From Clostridiales bacterium Firm_14 (GTDB lineage Bacteria > Bacillota > Clostridia > Saccharofermentanales > Saccharofermentanaceae): a DNA stretch of 64,000 nt. Below, in pieces: positions 23,525 to 32,883 of this stretch. The DNA is taken from the NCBI GenBank assembly GCA_001604135.1, contig LVAT01000005.1, positions 62,001 through 126,000 on the forward strand, given 5' to 3'. The translations under genes and the position numbers were made by a program. How positions within the stretch are numbered: position 1 is the first letter of the stretch; every line of letters starts with the position of its first letter. The notes under the pieces are model-generated. The model saw only the letters and a program-made list of their open reading frames with translations. It was not told the origin of the DNA and did not search any database.

Positions 23525-24667
23525 ATGAAGAAGATTATCACAGGGATGATATATAACCTGTTCAGGAGCTATGAGATATGGGCTCTGCTGATCCTTGCCG
23601 TGCTGACTTCAGCACTATTCGATTTCAGCAATCTGAGGGATCTGGACATAGTCAATGTCGGTGTTTTCGGTGAGACCATAACTTATAACGAAGATGATCC
23701 TGAATTTGATACAGTAACGATCACTCCGGATAATGTCTCCCGGTATACTTTCAAAGACAGCGGCATAAGCGCTTTTGACGTTTACAGGTTGAGAGTAGAG
23801 CCGATCTCAAAGGATACATACAAAAAGATCTTAGAGGATATGTTTAGTTTGCCTCACGACGAGATGTGGACGATTTATAAGGCAATGATCCAGCTGGATA
23901 TCTTGCCCGCTATACTGATCGCCATTTTTATCCCTGTATTTTTCGGAAGACTGTTCAGCGATGGTACGATCAAGAATTATCTGGCCTGCGGCTTCAGCAA
24001 AGCGGAGATCTTCCTGTCGGCTTTTGTACTGACACTCATTATTGATGCTGCAGTATTTCTCATAAGATTGCTTATGTTCGCTTTGATGTGCTGTATCCTG
24101 CGCTGGCAACCGCCTATATATCTGCCGGTCCTGATCCCATCTGCAGTTTTGTCATTGCTTATTCTGTTTGCGGTAACTTCGGTCTGCCTGGCAGCTCTGT
24201 TTGTCAGCACCAGGAAGACAATAGCTTTTATAATAGGGTTCCTCATGGCATTTTCTTTTTATATTTCTGTCTCGAAAGTTGCCATGGCGCTCTTTTGGAA
24301 TTACGGGTATATCGATAATGAAGCTGCTGAGTTTGAAGATTATCAAAATGTCATAAAAGAGCAGGGCAGAAACGCATTATCCGAGAAGTTTAATTATGAA
24401 GTGTTCTCGAGCGACTTTTATTATGACGGGAAAAAAGTCATCAGTTTTGGTATTGAGGATGGTTTTCCTGCACCTGTTAAAAACGCTTTGCTGACAGTTA
24501 TCTATGCCGATCCTGTTATGGTCCAGAGTATGAATTATTCATTTACCCCATATCTTCTGGCCAGGGACGGAGTTATGTATCTTTCAATGGGAGTTAATGT
24601 CTTTTGGATAATTCTTGCTACGGGAATAGGGGTATTTGTATTCAGGAAACGTGAGATTCATTGCTGA
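23525..24667 (+). CDS. Tandem ABC-2-like membrane protein, copy 2 of 5
   Basis: A 380-residue paralogue of copy 1 with the same start (MKKIITGMIYNLFRSYEIW), external block DSGISAFDVYRLRVEPIS, signature PVFFGRLFSDGTIKNY then ACGFSKAEIFLSA, RWQPPIYLPV, and the ending FRKREIHC. It lies 21 bases after copy 1 and has a weak ribosome binding site. Relative to copy 1 it is well conserved in the loop and ends but diverged in the external domains, so the ligand-facing surface varies while the membrane core is kept. Confidence 0.75.
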   Translation: MKKIITGMIYNLFRSYEIWALLILAVLTSALFDFSNLRDLDIVNVGVFGETITYNEDDPEFDTVTITPDNVSRYTFKDSGISAFDVYRLRVEPISKDTYKKILEDMFSLPHDEMWTIYKAMIQLDILPAILIAIFIPVFFGRLFSDGTIKNYLACGFSKAEIFLSAFVLTLIIDAAVFLIRLLMFALMCCILRWQPPIYLPVLIPSAVLSLLILFAVTSVCLAALFVSTRKTIAFIIGFLMAFSFYISVSKVAMALFWNYGYIDNEAAEFEDYQNVIKEQGRNALSEKFNYEVFSSDFYYDGKKVISFGIEDGFPAPVKNALLTVIYADPVMVQSMNYSFTPYLLARDGVMYLSMGVNVFWIILATGIGVFVFRKREIHC

Positions 24668-24700
24668 TTATAGGAAAGGCCGCATTATTGGGGAAAAGGT

Positions 24701-25900
24701 ATGAGGAAGATCTTAGCGGGATTATGGTTCAGGCTCTTAAAAGGCTATGAGATATGGGCGCTTATAGCCTTGCTGTTGTTTGCGGGCCTGTATATCGATC
24801 ATAGCTTTTTAAATACCTGGTCGTTTTTAAAACTGGTACGGGTTAAGGACGTAGTATTTACAGACGGTGATATAAGCGTGGTTACAGACAGTAATGAATG
24901 GGGTGTCATGACTTATGATCTCTATACTCACAATATTAAAGATTACCGCTTTGAGTCACAGGGAATAAGCGCTCTTGATCTGTACAGATATAAGACAGAA
25001 GCTCTATCTGAAGAAACATCAGATGTGATCACAAGATACAGTACCGCATATAACGAGCTTACGGTGTTTTCTTTTATGATCGTGTCATCGGTCTCGATAC
25101 CTATGGTTCTGATGATGATCTTTATACCTGTTTTCTTTGGACGGATGTTTTCTGACGGGACTATAAAGAATTATCTTGCATGTGGTTACGATAACAGGAA
25201 ACTGTATCTTTCCTCTCTGCTATTCACGTTTTGCATTGATCTGTTCCTCGTATTTGTTAACCTGCTGATCTTGGGATTCTGGTGTATCTACTATGAATGG
25301 AAACCGCCATTCTATTTGCCGGTCCTGTCTGCTCTGCTGATTTCTTCAATATCCTTACTCTTTACTGTTACTGCATTATGTCTTGCAATACTCTTTATAA
25401 GCAGAAAGCAAACGATAGTATTAATAGCAGGTCTGCTGGTTGCTGCTTTTAGCCTGGCTACTATACCGATAGAGGCTCCATTTGATATGATCTTTGAATC
25501 TCAGAACTTAAATGATCCGGGATCCAAAGAATATGTCGATATAATTCTAAGTAAGCGGAGTTATGCTTGTTTTGACCAGCAGTTTGATTATTCCGAGTTT
25601 AATGTAAGGACTTATTATGAAGGCCGTGATCTGAATGTATTGGGGAAGAGCAACTTGAATCCTGTTTTGAAGAATGCCCTTCTTGTTACAATCTATACTC
25701 AGCCTCTATTAATCTATGATCTAACAGAACTTGAGTTAATGACCGATGCTGTTGTCGGATCGACTAATATAGATATCACGCCGTACATGATGTACCGAGA
25801 CGGCCTTATCGCGATCAACATCGCAAGCAACATCTTCTGGATATCACTAATGTCCGGTGTAGTTATCCTGTCCAACAGAAAGAGGGAAGTAAAAGGATGA
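24701..25900 (+). CDS. Tandem ABC-2-like membrane protein, copy 3 of 5
   Basis: At 399 residues this is the longest paralogue, with extra residues in both external domains. Start MRKILAGLWFRLLKGYEIW, external block SQGISALDLYRYKTEALS, signature PVFFGRMFSDGTIKNY then ACGYDNRKLYLSS, EWKPPFYLPV and ending SNRKREVKG. The gap from copy 2 is 33 bases and GGGG lies about 7 bases before the ATG; copy 4 overlaps its end by four bases (ATGA). Confidence 0.75.
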   Translation: MRKILAGLWFRLLKGYEIWALIALLLFAGLYIDHSFLNTWSFLKLVRVKDVVFTDGDISVVTDSNEWGVMTYDLYTHNIKDYRFESQGISALDLYRYKTEALSEETSDVITRYSTAYNELTVFSFMIVSSVSIPMVLMMIFIPVFFGRMFSDGTIKNYLACGYDNRKLYLSSLLFTFCIDLFLVFVNLLILGFWCIYYEWKPPFYLPVLSALLISSISLLFTVTALCLAILFISRKQTIVLIAGLLVAAFSLATIPIEAPFDMIFESQNLNDPGSKEYVDIILSKRSYACFDQQFDYSEFNVRTYYEGRDLNVLGKSNLNPVLKNALLVTIYTQPLLIYDLTELELMTDAVVGSTNIDITPYMMYRDGLIAINIASNIFWISLMSGVVILSNRKREVKG

Positions 25901-27045
25901 GAAAGCTTCTGGCAGGATATTTATTCAGGTTCCTTAAAAGCTATGAGATATGGGTTCTTATAGTTTTGTATGCTGTTGCTTCAGCGTATTTGATCTTCGA
26001 ATTTGCACGTGAAGAGAATTTCATAACAATAACGCGCGGTGACTTCACTATACATATGGCTGACAATAACGAGATAACCATTACTAAAGACAATGTCAGA
26101 GATTATAAATATGAAAGCCTCGATGTCAGTGAAGCAAATCTGTACGGGTTTTATAGTGAAACTATGCCCCGGAATGAATATGTTGCTATTTTGGATAGTT
26201 TTGCTAATTCTGAGAAGAATATACTATTGGGATTAATAGAGTACCTGCATGTTGTTCCTGCAGTTATCGTTCTGATCCTGATTCCTGATTTTTTCGGAAC
26301 CATGTTTAAGAACAGAACAATAAAGAATCTCATTGCCTGCGGTCACAGTAAAGCTAAGATATATCTGTCCTCTCTGGTTTTTTCGTTTCTTTTGAATCTT
26401 GCGATGATATTTGCGACGGTTACTATTTTTGTGCTTTTGTGTCTGTTCTATATGTGGAAACCTCCGGTATATCTTCCGGTTGTGCTCGTAATGTTCATCG
26501 CAGAGATATTTATAACATTTGCGCTTTCTTCAATATGCCTTGCTGTGGTATTTATCAGTGGGAGAAGAACCGTGGCATTTATCGCGTCATTTCTGATGAT
26601 ATGGGCAGTGATAGGTGTGTATTTGGGCAAATATGGTGGCAGTGGATCAGACACAATATCCAGGCTCTATTACCGGATAAATGACTACGAAAACACTGAT
26701 AGAGCAGCCTGGGAGGAATACATGTATATTTTGGAGCATGAAGGCCCTAATGTGTTAGAAGACAGGTTTGATGTTTTTACATTCCGTGAAAAAACATATT
26801 ACGAGGGAAGAGAACTGAAGCTGACTGATGAGGGCTATATGCCTCCGGTGCAAAAGTTTGCATGGATGGCAATAATATATATGGATCCGTTAATGGTTGA
26901 GAGGTTTGAGAGTTTTGGTTTTGAACCATACATGAGCTACCGTGAAGGGCTTATGGCAATAGAATTGGCAAATAATGTGTTCTGGATACTTATAAGTTCT
27001 TGGATCGGTCTCGTTGTTTTCAAGAAGAGGGAAGTAAAAGGATGA
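25897..27045 (+). CDS. Tandem ABC-2-like membrane protein, copy 4 of 5 (degenerate loop)
   Basis: A 382-residue paralogue that starts inside the stop of copy 3. Start MRKLLAGYLFRFLKSYEIW, external block SLDVSEANLYGFYSETMP, ending FKKREVKG. The otherwise invariant FGRLFSDGTIKN is here FGTMFKNRTIKN, and the Ile-Pro-Val before it is Ile-Pro-Asp. If that segment contacts the ATPase, as in ABC-2 permeases, this copy may have lost or changed coupling. It is also the most AT-rich copy by eye. Overlap of four bases with copy 5. Confidence 0.72.
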   Translation: MRKLLAGYLFRFLKSYEIWVLIVLYAVASAYLIFEFAREENFITITRGDFTIHMADNNEITITKDNVRDYKYESLDVSEANLYGFYSETMPRNEYVAILDSFANSEKNILLGLIEYLHVVPAVIVLILIPDFFGTMFKNRTIKNLIACGHSKAKIYLSSLVFSFLLNLAMIFATVTIFVLLCLFYMWKPPVYLPVVLVMFIAEIFITFALSSICLAVVFISGRRTVAFIASFLMIWAVIGVYLGKYGGSGSDTISRLYYRINDYENTDRAAWEEYMYILEHEGPNVLEDRFDVFTFREKTYYEGRELKLTDEGYMPPVQKFAWMAIIYMDPLMVERFESFGFEPYMSYREGLMAIELANNVFWILISSWIGLVVFKKREVKG

Positions 27046-28166
27046 GGAAGCTTTTGTCAGGTTACCTGTTCAGAATGATCAAGGATCCCGTGATCTGGAT
27101 CCTGTTGGTCTTGAGCGTAATTGCTTCAGTCTATATAACATCTATCAGCTTTGAGGAACTTAGCCCTGTAACGGTCCTTCATACGGATAAACATTTATAT
27201 TTAGGAAATTACAATCAAGTGTATGTAGATGCAGGGAATGCTAAAGAGTATAGATTCGAGAGTATGGGAGTAAGCGCTTTGGATATTGCACAATGCGGTG
27301 TTGTACCGATCGATCAGGATGATTTTGATCTGATAACTTATGGAGTTCAAACAGGCAGTTATGAATCATGGATGTTTAATGGTTTCCTTGTTTCTTTGCA
27401 TTATGCATCAGCAGTATTGATAGCGTTGGTAATTCCTGTCTTTTTCGGAAGGCTGTTTAGCGACGGTACTATAAAGAATCTTGTGGCATGCGGTTATAGT
27501 AAGCGGAAGATATATCTTTCTGCGTTGATCTGTTCATTCCTTATGGATATGTTAATGATCCTCTTAAACATATTTGTTTTTATCTGCTTTTGCATATATT
27601 ACGAGTGGAAACCTCCGATATATTTGCCGTCGTCCTTTACGGCTCTTCTTGTCGAAGTTTTAATAGTATTTAACGTCTCGGCTTTTGTAGTTTCTGCTTT
27701 GTTTGCAAGTTTTAGAAAAACAGCAACGTTTGTTGCCGGTTTCCTGATGCTGGCATTTGTTTTTTGGGGATCTAATCCTTTGGTTGAGTTTTATCAAGAG
27801 CACACTGTTGATTTAAACACTCAGACCGAATATGCAGAATATTCCAGAATCGCTAAGGAGTATGGGTATAATTCATTTGAAAGCAAGATGGATCTTTCAA
27901 CGCTCTCCAGTGAGGTTTATTTTGGTGACAGGAAGATTATGTCCGCTAATGAAAGCACTCTGCCAGCAGCTTTGCGGAATACGATCGTGACTTTGATCTA
28001 CCTAGATCCCGCATTAACTGTAAGAGGTGAGCTCGGTTATGGCTTCAATAACTATATCTTCTATAGAAATGGCGTTTCGTTTATAGAATTAGCTGCTAAT
28101 GTGCTCTGGATCGCAGCCAGCACCGGGGTAGGGATAACTCTCTTTAGGAAACGCGAATTGCACTGA
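27042..28166 (+). CDS. Tandem ABC-2-like membrane protein, copy 5 of 5
   Basis: A 374-residue paralogue. Start MRKLLSGYLFRMIKDPVIW (lacking the usual Gly/Ser-Tyr-Glu), external block SMGVSALDIAQCGVVPID, signature PVFFGRLFSDGTIKNL then ACGYSKRKIYLSA, EWKPPIYLPS, ending FRKRELH. ATG 27042 overlaps the stop of copy 4; an in-frame upstream ATG at 27000 inside copy 4 is rejected. The histidine kinase follows after 54 bases. Confidence 0.75.
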   Translation: MRKLLSGYLFRMIKDPVIWILLVLSVIASVYITSISFEELSPVTVLHTDKHLYLGNYNQVYVDAGNAKEYRFESMGVSALDIAQCGVVPIDQDDFDLITYGVQTGSYESWMFNGFLVSLHYASAVLIALVIPVFFGRLFSDGTIKNLVACGYSKRKIYLSALICSFLMDMLMILLNIFVFICFCIYYEWKPPIYLPSSFTALLVEVLIVFNVSAFVVSALFASFRKTATFVAGFLMLAFVFWGSNPLVEFYQEHTVDLNTQTEYAEYSRIAKEYGYNSFESKMDLSTLSSEVYFGDRKIMSANESTLPAALRNTIVTLIYLDPALTVRGELGYGFNNYIFYRNGVSFIELAANVLWIAASTGVGITLFRKRELH

Positions 28167-28179
28167 CATCTGCCCGTTG

Positions 28180-28188
28180 TGGTATCAT
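28180..28188 (+). promoter_or_regulatory. Possible internal promoter for the histidine kinase
   Basis: TGGTATCAT is an extended -10 in the 54-base gap. Upstream lie TTGCAC (19-base spacer) or CTGACA (14-base spacer), neither ideal. It would allow kinase expression apart from the long operon. Confidence 0.35.
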
Positions 28189-28220
28189 TGTTCTTATCTT
28201 GAATTAAGGAAAACCTGAAC

Positions 28221-29147
28221 TTGCCTGTACTTATCATTATCTGCATTCTGCTTGCCATAGCGCTTGTTCTTGCGGTCATTAAGATCGTTCTCTTAAGGCG
28301 CGGTTTTGATGAGCTTACGGATAATATTGAAGACCAGGTGAGCGGTAAGACTCAGATTCCCGTAACGCTGTCTACTTCTGACCCTCATGCCAGGAAAGCT
28401 GCAGAGACTATCAACCGCGAGCTTAAGAACCTTGACAGGGAGCGCAATGCGTACCTTGACGGCAACCGCAAGGTCGCAGAAGCGGTTACCGGGATATCCC
28501 ATGATATAAGAACACCTCTTACAGCGATCAATTCTTATTTGGACCTGATGGCTGACGAGAAGGATGAGAAATTAAAAGCCCAGTATCTAGAGCGCATCAA
28601 GAGCCGCACGCTTTCTTTGAGCGATCTTGCAGACGAACTTTTCAAATACAGTACTTCCACAGATCCCGAGAGATATCCTGTACAGACAGAGAGTGTCTCT
28701 TCCGAGCCGATTGATATCTGCAGAGTCTTGGAAGAATGCATGCTGTCTTTCTATGCCGGTTTTAAGAAGAAAGGGATCGAACCTGATATCGAGATACCTG
28801 ATGAGCCTGTATTTGTATTATGCGATAAGAAGAGCGCGAACCGTATTTTCGAGAACATAATCGGCAATGCGATTAAATATGCCAACAACGATCTGAGAGT
28901 AAAACTCGATCCGAAAGGGCAGGTAATATTCAGCAATCCTGCACCGGACCTGACTCCTGTGTCGGCCGCAAAGCTTTTCGACCGCTACTTTACGGTCAAT
29001 GAAGGCCATGCTTCAACAGGTCTTGGCTTTTCGATCGCAAAAGAACTAATAACAAGGAATAACGGAACGATCGAAGCCGACCTTAAGGACGGCATTCTTA
29101 TGATCACCGTCAGCTTTAATTTGAAGGAAGCTGAAGAGCAGGACTGA
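28221..29147 (+). CDS. Sensor histidine kinase with a single N-terminal membrane helix
   Basis: A 308-residue kinase, likely partner of the regulator at 19930. Residues 2-24 form one membrane helix with almost nothing outside; there is no external sensor domain. The HisKA domain contains His94 in GISHDIRTPLTAINSYLDLM; the HATPase domain shows the N box RIFENIIGNAIKYANNDL and G box GLGFSIAKELITRNNG. The start is TTG 28221 with TAAGGA about 10 bases upstream. The lack of a sensor domain fits kinases that read the state of a partner ABC transporter through the membrane. The lipoprotein at 17483 and the tandem membrane proteins are candidate sensors. One base separates it from the convergent gene's end. 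Confidence 0.92.
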   Translation: MPVLIIICILLAIALVLAVIKIVLLRRGFDELTDNIEDQVSGKTQIPVTLSTSDPHARKAAETINRELKNLDRERNAYLDGNRKVAEAVTGISHDIRTPLTAINSYLDLMADEKDEKLKAQYLERIKSRTLSLSDLADELFKYSTSTDPERYPVQTESVSSEPIDICRVLEECMLSFYAGFKKKGIEPDIEIPDEPVFVLCDKKSANRIFENIIGNAIKYANNDLRVKLDPKGQVIFSNPAPDLTPVSAAKLFDRYFTVNEGHASTGLGFSIAKELITRNNGTIEADLKDGILMITVSFNLKEAEEQD

Positions 29148-29148
29148 T

Positions 29149-31128
29149 CTAGCCGATCTTCTCGAAATGCCAGACCTTGCTGTCATCGAGATTGGAGACC
29201 ATGAGCGTTCCGTAAAGGACATAATCTGTACGCGGCTCACCATCTGAATACCACAAAATGTAGTCATCATTAAATCCAATGACGAGCTCGTCTTTGTCTG
29301 TATAGAATTTATAGGCCTGTGAAAGGCTGCCGTCAGTATCTTTGATGAAAGTCTTGTCGCCCATATTGATGAGCTCACATTCGATCTTTGTATCACCGTT
29401 AGTGAGAATATATCTGCCGTCTGACAGCGGATTCCAGGATTCCGTAAATCTCTGACGCACGTAATCTTTATATAAAGCACGGTCTTGAGGGAACTGGGTC
29501 CTCAAAGTTGCAAGTCCCAACACTTCGCAGAAAACGAGAACTGTAGCCGCTGCTGCGAGCGTGAAAGAGAAATTCCAGTTAAGTCTCGTGTTGTTGAGCC
29601 TGTCGATCTTCTCGCTTATGGGAGTCTTATCTCTTGATACAAACCATTCCTTGAATAATCTGAGTCCCAAAAGACTTATGGGGAACAGAATAACAAAGTA
29701 GGAAAAGACATATTGTGATTTAGCTTCCCAGAGTGTGTGGAAGATAAAGCCTCCGACAAATATCATCGGCATGATGAGCGCTTCTTCGAGATGTTTATGC
29801 CTCTTATAGAACCAGAGCGCCAGAACAACGCCTGTCCAGATGATTATCTGGAAAAATGAAAGGATTATGATCACGGGATATGCATGATCAGGCCTTATGA
29901 ACTCATAGAACCATTGAGCAGTGTCGTGCTCGGGGCAGGTCTGGATGCACATATATGCCTTATAAGCGGGATCTGCCCACTGGTGGAGCTGTTTTCTCGT
30001 AAAGAAGTTGAAGAAGTAACCGGGGTCAGAGAACATCTCTTCCAAAGTCTCGAAATAAACAGATGCCGAATAAGCAGACTGCATTACCTGGTCACCGCCG
30101 AACTCCACGTAAGTATCCGCATTAAAGCCGTTATAGCCGCCCGGATAGTTCTGGTCGTTCTCCTGAACGCCCATGGCAATGTAAGATATATAACTAACAC
30201 CGCCATCAAGAGGGAGGTCTGTCAGTTTCCTCATTACCTGTTTCGGGATGAATGAAGACAGCCAGACGCATATAAGCAAAGCCGGAACTAATATAAGCTT
30301 CTTGTATTTTTTTGCTGAAACTGCTTTGAAAAGGCAGTATATGAGGATCCCTACCGCAAAGATCATCTGGTTGCTCTTAATAACACAGGAGAAGAATATT
30401 GCGATCAAGGATAAGATCCCGTACAAGGCGTTATCCTTCTCGAATGACTGGACAATAAGTCTTACAGCCAATACAGATAAAGCCAGTGCTGAGATGTTGC
30501 CATAGATGTAGAGCGCATAGAGCGTGGAAGGCATAAAGAAGACGCCGATTAGAAGGATAAGAAGCTGCGATGTTTTGCCCAGACCGATCTGCCTGCCAAT
30601 CAATGACAGTTCGTTATAGAGCAGCACCAGGCATATGACATTTACGATTCTGAAGAAAGTGTAATTATATGTTCCGACAACGAAACTTGCGAGATAAGAC
30701 AAAAGAGCCAGTCCGTATTGGTTAGGATAGATATCCATATATTGGCCCCGGCGGAATGAATCAACGACGCCGTTCCTTAATTCCGCCACGCTGTTCTGGA
30801 CATTGAGCTGGTCAGCTGTAGTTCCAAGACCGCAGGCGAGGGAGAAGACTACTCCTATGACCGCAATAAGCGCCAGGAGTATTATCTTCAGCAGAGTGAA
30901 GTGCTTATTTGCAAATTCCCTTATCTTTATCTTGTCGCAGAAGACCACTCCCAATAATGCAGCAGCTATGGCCAGCAGGTTAAAAGGGATGATATCGCCT
31001 GAAAAGTAATTCATCTGGAATCTGTCGCCTGTCGTAAAACAGGTGCAGAACAGATTCAATATCAATATGTAAACCGATATTGCAAATGAAAAGGCTGAAA
31101 TTATGTCACGATAGGTCTTCATGTTCAT
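29149..31128 (-). CDS. GT-C-like polytopic membrane protein (putative glycosyltransferase)
   Basis: About 659 residues with eleven to thirteen membrane helices and a C-terminal external domain of about 120 residues. After helices 1-3 an external loop carries an acidic residue and the block YMDIYPNQYGLALLSYL, seen in PMT/GT-39-like hypothetical glycosyltransferases of Gram-positive bacteria, which use polyprenyl-linked sugars. I infer this role from topology and that block only. Start: a longer frame reaches 31326, but its extra 66 residues are basic and run through a terminator, so ATG 31128 (or 31122) is chosen. There is no Shine-Dalgarno; TATAAT ends exactly six bases before ATG 31128. Its 3' end meets the histidine kinase end with one base between. 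Confidence 0.68.
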   Translation of the reverse strand: MNMKTYRDIISAFSFAISVYILILNLFCTCFTTGDRFQMNYFSGDIIPFNLLAIAAALLGVVFCDKIKIREFANKHFTLLKIILLALIAVIGVVFSLACGLGTTADQLNVQNSVAELRNGVVDSFRRGQYMDIYPNQYGLALLSYLASFVVGTYNYTFFRIVNVICLVLLYNELSLIGRQIGLGKTSQLLILLIGVFFMPSTLYALYIYGNISALALSVLAVRLIVQSFEKDNALYGILSLIAIFFSCVIKSNQMIFAVGILIYCLFKAVSAKKYKKLILVPALLICVWLSSFIPKQVMRKLTDLPLDGGVSYISYIAMGVQENDQNYPGGYNGFNADTYVEFGGDQVMQSAYSASVYFETLEEMFSDPGYFFNFFTRKQLHQWADPAYKAYMCIQTCPEHDTAQWFYEFIRPDHAYPVIIILSFFQIIIWTGVVLALWFYKRHKHLEEALIMPMIFVGGFIFHTLWEAKSQYVFSYFVILFPISLLGLRLFKEWFVSRDKTPISEKIDRLNNTRLNWNFSFTLAAAATVLVFCEVLGLATLRTQFPQDRALYKDYVRQRFTESWNPLSDGRYILTNGDTKIECELINMGDKTFIKDTDGSLSQAYKFYTDKDELVIGFNDDYILWYSDGEPRTDYVLYGTLMVSNLDDSKVWHFEKIG

Positions 31129-31134
31129 AAAAAG

Positions 31135-31140
31135 ATTATA
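31135..31140 (-). promoter_or_regulatory. Perfect -10 box six bases before ATG (putative leaderless)
   Basis: On the minus strand TATAAT (31140-31135) is followed by CTTTTT and ATG at 31128. No Shine-Dalgarno can fit. The expected transcription start coincides with the start codon. No good -35 is visible. Confidence 0.55.
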
Positions 31141-31178
31141 CGCTAAAACATGTTTGAAATGTTTGTGTATAAATGAAT

Positions 31179-31206
31179 AAGCACGCAACCTTTTGGCTGC
31201 GTGCTT
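31179..31206 (-). terminator. Terminator after the sodium:amino acid symporter gene
   Basis: AAGCACGCA and TGCGTGCTT pair over 9 bp, with CC/GG pairing further in around TTTT. On the minus strand it is followed by a T-rich stretch (TTATTCATTT). It lies about 30 bases after the symporter stop. Confidence 0.65.
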
Positions 31207-31237
31207 AATGATGAGATCTAGATTAACCGGTACAGTA

Positions 31238-32812
31238 TCAGTCTTCCTGAGTCTCTTTGATGACCTTTGCGTTTTCTTCCTGGATCTTCTTATCGAAGGA
31301 GAGCATCGGTTCAATATCTTTGCCATGGAGTCTTCTGTCGACGTAGTTCCTGGTGAGCTTCATTACAACAGGGCTCATTGCGAGAACACCTATGAGGTTG
31401 GGGATCATCATGAGACCGTTGAATGTATCAGAGATATCCCATGCGATAGAAGAAGTCATGAGGGCGCCTGACAGGATCATGATAACGAATAATACCTTAT
31501 AGATCTTTGTGACAACGGGCGCATGCTTTCCTGCCAGGTATTCGACTGCCTTTGAGCCGTAATGAGACCAGCCGAGGATAGTCGTAAATGCGAATGCGAG
31601 AATTGCAAGGGCAATGAATATCCTGCCGAATTCGAAGTTACCGAACTTGAAGATAGTATTGAAAGCCTCAGCTACAAGTGTAGCATCAGAAGCTGTGTCT
31701 GCAGCACCTGTTGTAAGGTCGATAACTCCTGATGTAAGGATCGTAAGAGCTGTCATCGAGCAGACGATGATCGTATCGGCAAAAACTTCAAAGATGCCCC
31801 AGAGGCCCTGCTTAACAGGTTCTCTGACGTTGGAGTTGCTGTGAACCATAACTGATGAGCCGAGGCCTGCTTCGTTGGAGAAGACGCCTCTCTTGCAGCC
31901 CTGGGTGATTATCGTCTTGAAGGCAACGCCTGTAGCGCCGCCCCAGGCAGCCTGCTTTGTGAATGCCATGGAAAAGATTGCCTTGAAAGCAGGGAGGATG
32001 CCCCTGAAGTTTGCGATGATGATTATAATGCTTCCCAGAACGAAAAGTACTACCATTACAGGAACTACTGTTTCAGCTACGGTTGCGATCCTCTTAAGAC
32101 CGCCTAAAACAACGAATCCTACGAGTACCATCAGAATGATTCCGACGATGAGCATGTAGAGAGTGACATCAGTGTCGCCTGAAGAATAGAGGACCTTGGA
32201 AGACAGCGGCTTGATGTCAAATGCCGATGTGAAGTTGATTACGATCTTGTTGACCTGGCCCATGTTTCCGATACCGAATGCTGCAAGCGCTGCGCATACT
32301 GCGAAAATGATAGCAAGGATCCTTCCTATGATCTTCATGTGCGGATAACCGCCCAAGCCGTCCTGGAGATAGTACATGGCACCGCCTGACCATTCTCCTT
32401 CATGGTTCTTTCTTCTGTAGTAGATACCGAGGATGTTCTCGGAGTAGTTTGTCATCATGCCGAAGAATGCTGCGGCCCACATCCAGAAAACAGCGCCTGG
32501 GCCGCCTGTCATAATGGCTGCGGATACGCCTGCAATGTTGCCGACACCTACAGTAGCTGCAAGAGCAGTGCAGAGTGCCTGGAACTGTGAAATGGATGCT
32601 TTTTCTTTTGTGTGGGAGATGACCTTTTTATCGAACAGGCTTCCGATGGTCTTTTTCCACCAGTGTCCGAAATGAGTGATCTGGAAAAATCCTGTTAAGA
32701 TCGTCATTAGGATTCCGGTGCCGATGAGAAGGATGATACCGATCTTTACCCAGACGAATTCGTTGATTACGTCATTAATGCCTGCCAAAGTGTCCCAAAA
32801 TGAATTGTCCAT
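31238..32812 (-). CDS. Sodium:alanine/glycine symporter (AGCS family)
   Basis: A 524-residue transporter of the AGCS family, which imports alanine or glycine with sodium. Family marks include FQALCTALAATVGVGNIAGV, GGPGAVFWMWAAAFFGM, the YSENILGIYYR and GAMYYLQDGLGG segments, GCKRGVFSNEAGLGSS and WSHYGSKAVEYL. Ten to eleven membrane helices are visible; length is slightly above usual because of a charged C-terminal tail (DKKIQEENAKVIKETQED). AGGAGA abuts an in-frame ATG at 32818 but lies six bases before ATG 32812, so the second is taken. It is a single-gene unit with its own terminator. Confidence 0.94.
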   Translation of the reverse strand: MDNSFWDTLAGINDVINEFVWVKIGIILLIGTGILMTILTGFFQITHFGHWWKKTIGSLFDKKVISHTKEKASISQFQALCTALAATVGVGNIAGVSAAIMTGGPGAVFWMWAAAFFGMMTNYSENILGIYYRRKNHEGEWSGGAMYYLQDGLGGYPHMKIIGRILAIIFAVCAALAAFGIGNMGQVNKIVINFTSAFDIKPLSSKVLYSSGDTDVTLYMLIVGIILMVLVGFVVLGGLKRIATVAETVVPVMVVLFVLGSIIIIIANFRGILPAFKAIFSMAFTKQAAWGGATGVAFKTIITQGCKRGVFSNEAGLGSSVMVHSNSNVREPVKQGLWGIFEVFADTIIVCSMTALTILTSGVIDLTTGAADTASDATLVAEAFNTIFKFGNFEFGRIFIALAILAFAFTTILGWSHYGSKAVEYLAGKHAPVVTKIYKVLFVIMILSGALMTSSIAWDISDTFNGLMMIPNLIGVLAMSPVVMKLTRNYVDRRLHGKDIEPMLSFDKKIQEENAKVIKETQED

Positions 32813-32883
32813 AAACATTCTCCTGATTACGAATGGCTTATTTTATACTGACAGATATATTTATGGCAACAAGCTGTTTTTGC

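Noticed and set aside
22367-28166. Assembly artefact creating duplicate genes
   Set aside because: The five copies differ strongly outside the core motifs, so they are old paralogues and not repeated copies of one read.
31129-31326. N-terminal extension of the membrane protein at 29149 to 31326
   Set aside because: It would pass through the terminator of the symporter gene and encodes a basic sequence unlike a membrane protein start; a perfect -10 lies before ATG 31128.
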